From Dyella caseinilytica (lineage in GTDB: Bacteria; Pseudomonadota; Gammaproteobacteria; Xanthomonadales; Rhodanobacteraceae), in contig NZ_CP064030.1 of assembly GCF_016865235.1 (NCBI RefSeq), positions 2,356,001-2,420,000 on the forward strand: a stretch of 64,000 bases of DNA. Reading direction: 5' to 3'. Each line of letters opens with the position of its first letter. The stretch's first letter is position 1. The notes below the pieces were generated by a model that made no database searches, was not told where the DNA came from, and saw only the letters and a program-made list of their open reading frames with translations. Below are positions 17,487-27,300 of the stretch, piece after piece. Both the position numbers and the translations under genes were made by a program.

Positions 17487-20021
17487 TCAGTGAGTCAACG
17501 TCAGATCCGCTTCCAGCGGCGTATGGTTGGACGCATCACCGACATACACCTTGAATGAACCTGGATCGACCTTCCAGCCATGCGCGTTCACGTCGTAATA
17601 CGCGAAGGCACGACGATCCAGATGCAGGCTGACATGCTGCGTCTCACCAGGCTTCAAGCGCACCTTGCGGAATGCCTTGAGTTCGCGTTCCGGACGCGGC
17701 ACCGTGGCGGAAGGATCACTCACGTACACCTGTGCCACATCAGCAGCTTCACGCCCGCTGGTATTGGTAATGTCGAACGAGATCTCCGCCTCTTCGTTGG
17801 GTAGCTGTTTGGCCGACATATGCGAGAACTGGAAACTGGCATAGGAAAGCCCGTAACCGAATGCAAACAACGGCTGTGGCTTGTCGGGATGGCTGGTATA
17901 CCAGCGGTAGCCGAGGAACACGCCTTCACCATACGTCACGCTTGGATGGGTGCCCTCCGGATGCGGCTTGGCGTCGTACCAATCGTGCACTGGGTTATCC
18001 GCCCACTGACGCTCAAAACTGATAGGCAGCTTGCCTTCGGGTGAGTGCTCGCCAAACAGTACCTGTGCGATCGCCGTACCGCCTTCCTGGCCCGGATACC
18101 AGTTCTGCAACAAGGCGGGCACGTGATCAAGCCAACCTTCGGTGGCGTAGCCTCCGCCCGATGTCACCGTCACGATGGTATTGCGATTGGCAGCGGCAAC
18201 GGCCTCGATCAAGGCTTCCTGCCCCCACGGCAAGTTAAAGGTGCGGTCGTAGGCTTCGCTCTCCGAACTTGGATCGAAACCGACGGCCACCACGGCCGCA
18301 TCCGCCATCGCCGCCATTTTTCTGGCATCGGGTGCGATCAGGTCATCAATGGCGATAACGCCAAGACCCATGCGGCTGTAATCGACATCGGGCTTGTAAT
18401 CCAGGCGAACCGATACAGACTGGTTGGCGCGGAGCGTCAGCGTCGTATAAAGCGGCGCCTGTCCCTCACGATGAGGCTGCGCGGTCACTGGTTTGCCGTC
18501 GACGTAAAGCACGTACGTGTCTTCGCTCGCCGCGGCTGTCAGGAACAAATACTTGCCATCATGTTGCGGTACGAATTTGCCGCTCCAGCGAATGCTTTGC
18601 CGGTGTGTCGCGGGCGTGGTCCACAGCTCCGGTTTCCATTGATCGACATGCTGATCCACCAGCGCACTGGTGGGCTTTCCTTCGAAAGCATCGTTATTGA
18701 AGGTTTCCTTCAGCAGGCCTTGCTGCCCATCGGGCGTGGCAAAGGTTGATTGCTTGAATACCTCCATAGCCGACGGCAGGCCGCGACTGTACAGCACGTG
18801 CACCTTGTTGCCAACCAGGCGCGTGATACCGGTCAAAATACTCTGTGCCTGGAAAGTGTCGACGTGCGAACTACCACCGGCGCTGGCAATGGCCGGATCC
18901 GCATTGGGACCGATTACAGCAAGCGTTTTGATACGAGATGCATCCAACGGCAGCAACTGGTGTTCGTTCTTCAGCAACACCAGACCTTCCAATGCACCGT
19001 CAAGCGCAATCTGATCGTTTTGAAGACTGAACAACGATAGCGATAAATCCTTTTGCGGGCGGTCCAAAAAGCCGAAACGCACAGCAGTGCGCAGAATGCG
19101 GCGTACCTTGTCATCGAGCATCACCTGGGAGAGCGTTCCATCGCGCAAGGCCGGCAGCAGATGCTCGGCGCTGAACGCATCAGGCGCAGGCATCTCCAGA
19201 TCGAGGCCCGCGTTGAATGCCTTCATCCAGTCGTGGCCGGGGCCGGATGTGGCGCCCCAGTCGGACATGAAGATGCCGTCGAAACCCCAGCCTTTCTGCA
19301 GAATGTCATAGCCGAGCATGCGGTTCTCGGCCGGATAATCGCCGTTGACCAAGTTGTAGCTACTCATTACGGCACCAGCATGCCCCTGCTTCACAGCCAT
19401 CTCGAACGCAGGCAGGTAGATCTCGTGCAAGGTGCGCTCGTCGATATGCGTATCGAGATGGCGGCGATCGTATTCGGAATTGTTCGCAGCGAAGTGCTTG
19501 ACCGTCGCCACTACGCCCTGGCTCTGTACGCCGTCGATCAAGCCAACCGCCATACTGCCGGCGAGAAACGGATCCTCACCGTAGTACTCCATATTGCGGC
19601 CATTTTGCGGCGCACGATACATGTTCACACCGGGCCCGAGCAGAAAATGAATACCGCGCGCACGCGCATCGCGACCCATCGCCTCGCCCACTCGCTCGGC
19701 CAGTGCCGGGTCCCAGGAAGCCGCCAGGCCAATGCCCGCGGCGTAGGCGGTCGATGGACCCGCACCGCGGACGCCATACGGACCATCGGACATCGTCATG
19801 GCGGGCAAGCCCATCTGCGGTTCGGCGTGCGTGGAGAAATTATCGACGCCGCTGAGCAGCTCAACCTTTTGCTCAAGCGTCAGCCTGCTCAACATGCTGT
19901 CGACGCGTTGTTCAACCGCGGGGCTATCAGGGAGTGGCATGGTGCTGGCGTACACTGAGGCTGACGCAGCAAGCGCTACACAGAGAGACAACACCATACG
20001 CTTCAACGGCGGTTTGTGCAT
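17487..20021 (-). CDS. GH3 beta-glucosidase with PA14 domain
   Basis: An 844-residue secreted GH3 enzyme, expected to release glucose from the non-reducing ends of trimmed xyloglucan oligosaccharides. The ATG at 20021 follows AAAGGA and gives a signal peptide (to about ASVYA); the frame extends 17 codons upstream without support. The GH3 barrel spans about residues 40-320, with nucleophile D254 in GIFMSDWGAT and substrate residues KHFAANNSE. The (alpha/beta)6 domain is split by a PA14 insert at about 405-545, which shapes the active site in such enzymes. A fibronectin-like domain ends the protein. It is the last gene of the leftward TonB receptor-GH74-GH35-GH3 set. Confidence 0.92.
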   Translation of the reverse strand: MHKPPLKRMVLSLCVALAASASVYASTMPLPDSPAVEQRVDSMLSRLTLEQKVELLSGVDNFSTHAEPQMGLPAMTMSDGPYGVRGAGPSTAYAAGIGLAASWDPALAERVGEAMGRDARARGIHFLLGPGVNMYRAPQNGRNMEYYGEDPFLAGSMAVGLIDGVQSQGVVATVKHFAANNSEYDRRHLDTHIDERTLHEIYLPAFEMAVKQGHAGAVMSSYNLVNGDYPAENRMLGYDILQKGWGFDGIFMSDWGATSGPGHDWMKAFNAGLDLEMPAPDAFSAEHLLPALRDGTLSQVMLDDKVRRILRTAVRFGFLDRPQKDLSLSLFSLQNDQIALDGALEGLVLLKNEHQLLPLDASRIKTLAVIGPNADPAIASAGGSSHVDTFQAQSILTGITRLVGNKVHVLYSRGLPSAMEVFKQSTFATPDGQQGLLKETFNNDAFEGKPTSALVDQHVDQWKPELWTTPATHRQSIRWSGKFVPQHDGKYLFLTAAASEDTYVLYVDGKPVTAQPHREGQAPLYTTLTLRANQSVSVRLDYKPDVDYSRMGLGVIAIDDLIAPDARKMAAMADAAVVAVGFDPSSESEAYDRTFNLPWGQEALIEAVAAANRNTIVTVTSGGGYATEGWLDHVPALLQNWYPGQEGGTAIAQVLFGEHSPEGKLPISFERQWADNPVHDWYDAKPHPEGTHPSVTYGEGVFLGYRWYTSHPDKPQPLFAFGYGLSYASFQFSHMSAKQLPNEEAEISFDITNTSGREAADVAQVYVSDPSATVPRPERELKAFRKVRLKPGETQHVSLHLDRRAFAYYDVNAHGWKVDPGSFKVYVGDASNHTPLEADLTLTH

Positions 20022-20094
20022 CGTGAATCCTTTGCTTGTTTTCAAAGTCTGTACATCATTTCTTGCCGTCATTAACCAGCTTCAGCGCCGCTTC

Positions 20095-20120
20095 GTCATC
20101 TCAGCTCTCACTGGGATGAC
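20095..20120. repeat. REP-like hairpin between GH35 and GH3
   Basis: GTCATCTCAG pairs with CTGGGATGAC around a 6-base loop (one wobble pair). It has the same design as the element at 24165-24194 (GTCATTCC and GGAATGAC arms, 6-base loop). It lies in the 134-bp gap between two genes read in the same direction, so it may be a palindromic repeat that protects or partly terminates the mRNA. Confidence 0.6.
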
Positions 20121-20155
20121 ATCAGAGCAGGATTCCGTATGACGCGAATTGCAAC

Positions 20156-21790
20156 TTAATAAGTCGCTAGCTTCACGTGCAGAATCTGCGGCACGCTGGT
20201 GAAGTTGAGCCCGTAATCGGTCTCATCGCCGTTCCACAGGCGCATGAAATGCCACTGCCCCTGACTGTCGTAGGTACCCTCTTCCACCCGGTCGAGCAGG
20301 AAATGCTGCTGCGCGTTGACCGATGAAAAATCGACGCGCGCGTGGTAGCCGGTGACCAGATACTCATCCTTGCCAATTTCGGCGATTAGCACTCCGCCTT
20401 GCGGAGGCGTATTGCCGGGCGCAGGCGTACCGCTGCCGAACTGCGACATGCCGTAGGACACCGTCGCCCGCCAAGCACCCAGATCCAGCGTCTGTTGATG
20501 CGTATGCTCAGGTTCGGACACACCCCATACCTTGCCGGCATAGCTGAGCGCCGCAATCAGCTCACCCATCGGCCGCAGCAAGCGGTTGTTCATGGCGAAG
20601 GGTTCGAGCGAGTCAGCGTCTGTCTTGTGCGCGCCGAGCGGCCAGTTTTCATAACCGGTGTAGTCGATGCCAAACGGCGCAAATCCCAAGCCTTGCTTAC
20701 CCAGCGCAGCGAAGATGTAACGGGCGTAAGCCTGGTCGTTGCCGGTCTCAGCCACGATCAGCGGGTTATCCGGGCGTGAATAGTGATCGAGCACCGTGGT
20801 GTAGTACGCGTAATCACGGTGATAGATGTCCGGCCCCAACAGATCCAGTGCAGGCGCGGCCACTTTCCAGATGAACATTACGTTATCAGTCGGACCGCCA
20901 GTGGAGTAGCTGCCGGGCGGCGGCGGGTGCAACGGATCGCGCAGGGCCGCATTCGCATACATCGGCAAGGGATAGACCGCCTTACCGGCTGCGGCGACCT
21001 CGCCGATGAAATGGGCCACCGACCAGGCATGGAAGTATTCAGCGGCATCCCTGCCGAACACCTGGGTCCAGGTACCCGCATGCTTGCCCGTTGCCTTCAG
21101 TAGGTCTGCAGGCACCTGTTCGACGAACTGCGCATTGGCGGCTGCGGAATAATCGCGATCCGTGCCATAGGTGCCGGATTCGTTTTCCACTTGCACCATG
21201 ATCACGGTGTGCTGCGTGCCATCGATCTGGCGCAGATGCGTCATGAATTGCACGAAGGCGGTGCGATCGGCCTCCAACGTGGCGGGCGCAAGCGGTGACA
21301 GCGAGTCGAGCAACTTGCCGTCACGCGTCTGCACACGCGGAAAGCGCCGGTTATCCAGCTTTACCCATGAAGGCGTATAGCTTGGGCCATTGTTCTTCCA
21401 TGTGCCGAACCATAGCAGCACCAATCGTACCTGGTGCTGGCGCGCTTGGTTGACCAAGATGTCGAGAAAGCTGAAATCGAATTTACCCTCAACGGGCTCG
21501 ACCTGCTCCCACGCCATCGGCACCATCACCGTATTGGCTTGTATCTCAGCGATGGCTGGCCAGACCTGATCAAGCATCGCTGGCCAGTTGCTGGAGTTGT
21601 TGACTTGTGCCCCCAGTAAGAGGAAGGGTTTGCCATCCACCGACAAGGCATGCCGACCGTGATCGGTGACGATGTGCGGCAGGTTGTTCGGTGCGTCCGC
21701 ACCGGAAGCCGGCAGAGATACACCTGCTAAAAATAACGCAGCAAGCAAAGCGAACAGACAGATCACGCGGCGACGTAATGCGACATGCAT
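20156..21790 (-). CDS. GH35 beta-galactosidase with DUF5597-type C-terminus
   Basis: A GH35 enzyme of 544 residues, similar in build to the Cellvibrio xyloglucan beta-galactosidase type, so it should strip galactose from xyloglucan side chains. A transmembrane/signal segment (ICLFALLAALFLAGVSL) directs export. The acid/base is E204 in VENES and the nucleophile E348 in IVAETGND. Three starts are possible: 21790 (used here, GAGG six bases upstream and a normal signal peptide), 21802, and 21913. The last overlaps the GH74 stop as ATGA and has GGAG upstream, but would add 41 arginine/serine-rich residues before the signal. It lies in the operon between GH74 and GH3. Confidence 0.9.
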   Translation of the reverse strand: MHVALRRRVICLFALLAALFLAGVSLPASGADAPNNLPHIVTDHGRHALSVDGKPFLLLGAQVNNSSNWPAMLDQVWPAIAEIQANTVMVPMAWEQVEPVEGKFDFSFLDILVNQARQHQVRLVLLWFGTWKNNGPSYTPSWVKLDNRRFPRVQTRDGKLLDSLSPLAPATLEADRTAFVQFMTHLRQIDGTQHTVIMVQVENESGTYGTDRDYSAAANAQFVEQVPADLLKATGKHAGTWTQVFGRDAAEYFHAWSVAHFIGEVAAAGKAVYPLPMYANAALRDPLHPPPPGSYSTGGPTDNVMFIWKVAAPALDLLGPDIYHRDYAYYTTVLDHYSRPDNPLIVAETGNDQAYARYIFAALGKQGLGFAPFGIDYTGYENWPLGAHKTDADSLEPFAMNNRLLRPMGELIAALSYAGKVWGVSEPEHTHQQTLDLGAWRATVSYGMSQFGSGTPAPGNTPPQGGVLIAEIGKDEYLVTGYHARVDFSSVNAQQHFLLDRVEEGTYDSQGQWHFMRLWNGDETDYGLNFTSVPQILHVKLATY

Positions 21791-21909
21791 GAGAAGCCTC
21801 ATATCGATCGATTGCCCATCTCTAGCGGAATGTTCAGCACTAACGAGCCGTCGTACCGGCGCAGGTCGGGGCGACGAGCGCTTTCTCGCATTGTTGACAG
21901 AAACGCTGA

Positions 21910-24195
21910 TCATGGTTGCTCCGCCCCGACGGGATCGCCGTACAGAATGCCTCGCCCGCTTCCGGCGAAATACACCCTGCCGAAAATTCGTGGGTCGCCG
22001 GTCACGTGGGTAACCTGTCCAAATCGGTGCTGATCATCATCGATGCGCATCCAATGCGAACCGCCATCAACCGAGCGATATAGACCCTGAACATCCCCGC
22101 GTTGCCCTGCGGCAAACAGTGTCGGCATGCTCTTCTCCGGTGCGGGACAACCAAAGCCAAAGCTGTCGACATCAGTAAGTTCGCCCATATGCGCCAGCAA
22201 CAAACCGTTATCGTTGGCGCGCAACATCCCTTGCTTTCGGCTGCCCGCGTACAACACCCCGGCGTTATCGGGGTCGGCACGCAGCGACAGGTGATCGCGA
22301 GGCTTTGTTCGGTAATCCAGCGCGCCGCCAATGACGTGGAAATGCATGCCGCCGTCGCGACTGACGAACACCTCACCTGCAGCAGCGTCGTAGGCATAGA
22401 ACCGCTGGGGATCCACGCGATCACTCAGGACATGCGCATGTGCCGATAGCCCTTCAGCAGCGAACCAGTGCTGGCCAAAGTCACGCGTGAGATAAGCCGT
22501 GGATGCGCCGTTCGGAAACCACAATACGGCACTAGCATCCGCCGCGATGGCGATGGTGCCCGCACCCTCGGTCGCGCCCTTTTCCGGTTCGCTGGCAAAA
22601 GCCTTCCAATGTGTGCCGCCATCTTGCGAATAGGCAGCGCGCATGGCTGTACCAAATGGATAGCGAAGATACCCGCTGCGTACGATCCACGCAGGTTTTC
22701 GTCCGGCCTCATCCAGACTTTCTGAATTGGCGTAACGAGGCGGGGCCGTAAACTGAAGTGGCGCGGTGCTCAGGTCATCATGCCGATAGCCATCCAGATC
22801 CCCGACCGCACTGATCAGATGCGCGCCTTGTGGTGGACTGACCAGATCCAATGCCACGGTTTCTTCAAGACCTTGATCCTGGAATTGCCAATGCACATCA
22901 CTGCCGTGATCGGCGTTGCGCATATCCACCGACATCCACACACCATAGCCGGTGACGAACCACACATGATCGGAATCATGCGGATCGATGGCGATCGAAG
23001 CGATCCAATGCGGCGTGTGCTCACGTGTCCACGCCGTTTGACTGACATCGAACTGCGAGTGCGCAAAGATTTCCTGCCAATGCGCACCGCCATCGATGCT
23101 GCGGAACAACTCGTCTTTCGGCGTGTAATGCGCGAACGTCGCCGTCATCACAACGTCTGGATGATTCGGATCGACAGCCACTGCACCCCAGCCATACCCG
23201 CTGGGCTGGCCACTTACATGCGGCAACGGCGTAATGTCGCTCCACTGATTCGACGTCGGCTCGTATTTCCAGACCGCACCGTCGTGCATGCTGTCCGGCC
23301 CGGGTTCGTCGCCATAGCTGAGGTAATAAACGCCATTGCTGGCCCTTGCCATATGGTTCGGGCGTAGACCGAGCGGCTGGCTGGGCACTGCACTCCAGGT
23401 GCGGCCACCATCCGTAGAACGGAACAGGCTGGTCTCCCGGGAGGAAACGCCGGCATAGAGTGTGGTTGATGCCCGGCCCGGCGAGCCGCTGGAAGGATCG
23501 AAGACCACGAACACGATGCCGATTGCCTGACGGCGCCAATTGTTCTGCGCTGTCGCCGAAAGCGAGGTGGCTGCAGCAGGAAAGCTATCCACCCGTGACC
23601 AGTGCGCACCGTGATCATTGCTGCGCCACAGGCCCGCATCACGCGAACCGAAGAACAGAATGCGGCCATCATGGGGATCAACCGCAAGGCGCTCTCCGTT
23701 GCCTCGCCCCAACTCATTGCCGCCCAGCTTGAACGGCAGATCGCTGCGTTGGAAATGAACGCCGCGATCCTCCGAGCGGAGTATGGCGGCGTTACCGGCA
23801 GACGCCGTGTCATACATGCCGGCGGCCAGGTACACACGATTCGCGTCACCCGGATCGACAGCGAGACTGTCGATGCCGAACAGATTGTCGTCCGCTGCGC
23901 TGAGCCAATCAGTCAGCGGCGTCCATTGCGCACGTGCCTGATCCCAGCGGTAGGCGCCACCGACGTCAGTACGCGCATAAAGCAGCCCCGGTACGGTCGG
24001 CTGGAACACCAACCCGCTGACGAAACCGCCACCACCGATGTGCACGCTGGCGAAGCGATAGGAGGCGGAGGTGGCTTCACTGGCGTGAAGGCTTGCAGCA
24101 AAGAGCCACATGCAAGCAGCTACGCAAATGTGCCGGAACAATCGGAAGAAGTATGTTCTCGCATTGCCGTCATTCCGGAGCAGGAATGACGGCAT
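21910..24195 (-). CDS. GH74 xyloglucanase
   Basis: A GH74 enzyme of about 761 residues made of two seven-bladed propellers, with many Asp-box-like repeats (SxDGGxxW). It hydrolyses the xyloglucan backbone at the cleft between the propellers. The likely catalytic pair is D77 in RTDVGGAYRW and D466 in GDLDGY, counted from 24195. The export signal is around ICVAACMWLFAASLHA. The start is uncertain: the ATG at 24195 lies just before a 12-bp inverted repeat that would then be translated; TTG at 24141 gives a cleaner signal peptide; the frame also runs up to 24306. It follows the TonB receptor gene and overlaps or abuts GH35. Confidence 0.9.
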   Translation of the reverse strand: MPSFLLRNDGNARTYFFRLFRHICVAACMWLFAASLHASEATSASYRFASVHIGGGGFVSGLVFQPTVPGLLYARTDVGGAYRWDQARAQWTPLTDWLSAADDNLFGIDSLAVDPGDANRVYLAAGMYDTASAGNAAILRSEDRGVHFQRSDLPFKLGGNELGRGNGERLAVDPHDGRILFFGSRDAGLWRSNDHGAHWSRVDSFPAAATSLSATAQNNWRRQAIGIVFVVFDPSSGSPGRASTTLYAGVSSRETSLFRSTDGGRTWSAVPSQPLGLRPNHMARASNGVYYLSYGDEPGPDSMHDGAVWKYEPTSNQWSDITPLPHVSGQPSGYGWGAVAVDPNHPDVVMTATFAHYTPKDELFRSIDGGAHWQEIFAHSQFDVSQTAWTREHTPHWIASIAIDPHDSDHVWFVTGYGVWMSVDMRNADHGSDVHWQFQDQGLEETVALDLVSPPQGAHLISAVGDLDGYRHDDLSTAPLQFTAPPRYANSESLDEAGRKPAWIVRSGYLRYPFGTAMRAAYSQDGGTHWKAFASEPEKGATEGAGTIAIAADASAVLWFPNGASTAYLTRDFGQHWFAAEGLSAHAHVLSDRVDPQRFYAYDAAAGEVFVSRDGGMHFHVIGGALDYRTKPRDHLSLRADPDNAGVLYAGSRKQGMLRANDNGLLLAHMGELTDVDSFGFGCPAPEKSMPTLFAAGQRGDVQGLYRSVDGGSHWMRIDDDQHRFGQVTHVTGDPRIFGRVYFAGSGRGILYGDPVGAEQP
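24165..24194. repeat. REP-like perfect inverted repeat at the GH74 5' end
   Basis: TGCCGTCATTCC and GGAATGACGGCA form a perfect 12-bp stem with the 6-base loop ggagca. The element lies at the very start of the GH74 frame and resembles the hairpin at 20095-20120. If the true GH74 start is 24141, the repeat lies in the untranslated leader. Confidence 0.75.
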
Positions 24196-24217
24196 CAAGC
24201 TACGCCGCGAGGTTTCC

Positions 24218-24288
24218 CCCTCTCGCCGGTACTTTACTGGATGGCGAGAGGGTGCAAAGAAGCGCCCCTCTCCGGACCAAGGAGAGGG
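24218..24288. terminator. Two hairpins between TonB receptor and GH74
   Basis: CCCTCTCGCC (24218-24227) pairs with GGCGAGAGGG (24243-24252), and CCCTCTCC (24266-24273) pairs with GGAGAGGG (24281-24288). Both are perfect stems without a T-run, located directly after the TonB receptor stop at 24306. They could be partial terminators or mRNA-stabilising structures that set receptor and enzyme levels apart. Confidence 0.55.
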
Positions 24289-24305
24289 AGTCGCACTTTG
24301 CTTCA

Positions 24306-27300
24306 TCAGAAGGTGCCTCGCAATACCAGTTCTGCGCGGCGATCGGTGGTAAACCAGCCACGTGGATACAAGTGATAGTCAACGACACCGTTGCCGTAGC
24401 TGGTCGGACCCATCAGGGTTTTCACGGTCGAATTGGTGAGGTTGTTCAAGGTCAGACCAACCTGCAGGTGCGAGTCGATCTTGTAGAAGATCGAGGCGTC
24501 GAGCTGGCCGTAGTTATCCGACCAGGTCGGCAGACTGGTAGAAGCATCGCTGGTGGTAAGCAGATAGCGCGAACGGTAGCTATATGCGACACGTGCCTGC
24601 CAAGGACCGTACTGGTACATGCCAGCGAGGTTGAAGCTGCGCGGAGACAAGCCCGTCATCGGCAGCGAGAACCCAGGCACTGTCTGGCCACTATACGGGT
24701 TGGTGGCTGTGTTGACGCCGCCCTCGCTGTGCACATAGGTGAAGTTGGCCTGCATGCCCAGGCCTTTCAGCGCGCCCGGCAGGAAATCGAAGAACTGGTT
24801 GTAGCCGATCTCGGCGCCGCGGATCATGCCGTTGCCGATGTTGTAAGGACGGGTTATCGCCCACTGCTGATTGTTGTAGACCTCGGTTTCCGTTTCCTCG
24901 GCGATGTAATTGCCGATGTCCTTGAAGAAAGCAGTGGTGTACAGCAGACCAGTGGGTGCGAAGTACCATTCCAGCGCGGTATCGTACTGGTCGGCGACCA
25001 TCGCCTTCAGGTTGGGGTTGCCGGCCGTACCGCTCCACCGCAACACCTCGGTATTGTTGGTGTTGAGCGTGGCACCCAGCTGCAGGTAGGGTTGCAGCTC
25101 GCTGAAATCCGGTCGCGTCATCGCCTTGGAAGCGGCAATTCGCCATTGCAGATCGTCGGTCAGTTTGAAACGCAGATTGAAGCTTGGCAGCGCATTCTGA
25201 TAGTGCTGGTTGGCAGCGATCGGGAAGTATTGTCCGTAATACGCTGTCTGCAAGGGATCGGAAAGACCAGAGTAGGCCGCCAGGTTCGGGTATACGCCTT
25301 CACCGGACGTACTGACGTCGGTACGCACCAGGCGCACGCCGATATTACCGTCGAACGGAATGCCCAGCGCATCGTCATTGCCGAAGTACAGGATGCCATA
25401 GGCGGTCTTGGTCTTCTCGCCCTGGTCGTTGATGTCGCCAGGTGTGAGCTGAACCGGCTTCCAACCGCCGGACGCTTCGATAGTCTTCAAGATCGCGTAG
25501 GCTGCCGGGTAGCTCTCTGCCAACGCAGCGTTGGGGAAGTACAGCGATGGTACGTTGACTTCGCCGCGATAGAAATTTGAGAACGAATACAGCGAGGACT
25601 CATTCGTCAGGTAGCTGTTAAGGCTGGCCAAACCGCTCGGCGACGAACTGATGGTCGCCCAGGGTTCGGTGATCGCACCCCAGTTATAGGGGCTGCTGTT
25701 GTTGTTTTCGTCGCGATCGGTATAGCGGATGCCGAACTTCACGTACTGCAGCCACTTGTTGTCCGCGAAGTCGTCTTCCAGATCGAGGCGGCCAGCGCGC
25801 TCCATGCCGGTTTCGTTCTCGAAATGGTCCATCGCCGCTGACCAGAAGTAGTTCGCGGGGTTGTTGACGAAGCTCGCGGGATTGACCGTGATGCTGGGCA
25901 TGCCATGGTTGCCGACGGTATTGAGGTACAGGCCTGGCAGATAGGTTTCGTCGAAAATGGTGAAGTCCGTTTCGTCGCTGGTGGATTTCACCAACTGCAG
26001 ACTACCGCTCAGGATCATGTGATCGTTGAGGTTGTACTTGAAGCCGTTGGTCCAGTCGGTGGTCACCGTAGTCTGCACCTGGTAGCGGGTGTCCCCATTC
26101 ATTGCCACGCCGTCGGCGCTACCTGCGTAGTTCGTATAGTTCGCATCCGAGTTCATCCAGCCGCTCTGGAAGATGCCCTGAGAGTTGTACTTGAACGTAG
26201 TTCCGGGCGCCGGCGTCATGTCATACGCGCTATCGGCGTAAATGGCGCCGCGCTCGAGCCAGTCCATGTTGTAAATGGAGCGCATGAACCGCGAATAGAA
26301 CTCCAGATTATTGGTCGGCCGCCATTGGAATGCGCCGGAGATGCCGATGCGTCGACGATTGAAATCCAGCGTGCGCCACTGCGCACCGCCCGGCACGTAT
26401 ACCTGTTTGAAATCGGTGCCTGCCAGCGCTGCTGAATCGGTGCGCAAGGTGAACGGCTCGAGCTGAATACCATCGGTCTGGCTGGCCAACTCCGAGTAGG
26501 AGACGTCGACCAAGGCGCCGAATTCGCCAAAGTCCTCGGTCTTCCAGCGATTGCTGTAGAGGAACGACGCGGATGGCTTGCTCTTCTCCGCGATGTCGCC
26601 TTCATTGACGCCGGTGGAGAAACCGACCTGCTGTCCCGGCGCATCGAACGGCATGCGCGTGCGCAAGTCGACGGTACCGCCGATGCCGCCTTCGATGATC
26701 TCCGCGTTGGGGTTCTTATACACGTCCACACCGGCCATCAGTTCAGCCGGCACATCTTCGAAGCTCAGGCCGCGTCCGCTATTGGAGGAAAACGAGTCGC
26801 CGCCGTTCAGCAAAGTACCCACCATGGTCAGGCCGCGGATCGTGACATTGCTGCCCTCTGAAGACGGGTGATCCGGATCATTGGGCGAGATGAAGCGATC
26901 GATGGTGACGCCGCTGATGCGCTGCAGGGTTTCGGTCACGCTGCGGTCTGGCAGCGCGTTGATATCGACGGCGGTGATCGAATCGACAATCTGGTCGGCG
27001 TTCTGCTTCAGCGTCTGCGCCGATTCAAGGCTGGCCCGGATGCCGGTGACGTTTACCTGAGCCAGGTTCTTGGCGCTCTTCTTGTCCTTGTCCGCCGCGG
27101 CATTCTTCTTTTCCGGGGCCGCATTGCTGGTGCTCGTTGTTTGGGTTCCGCTGCCATTACCGGATGCGGCACTCGTATCCTGGGCGGCAGCCACAGGGCC
27201 GTACATCAACGCCAAGCCGATCGCCACCGCAGCAGCCAACTTCGCGCTGGAGATGGTTGCAGATACCGATGGGCGCACTACGCCATGCATCCTGGATGCA

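Noticed and set aside
24093..25580. 495-codon open frame on the plus strand
   Set aside because: It lies opposite the TonB receptor and GH74 5' region, and no family or ribosome binding site is visible.
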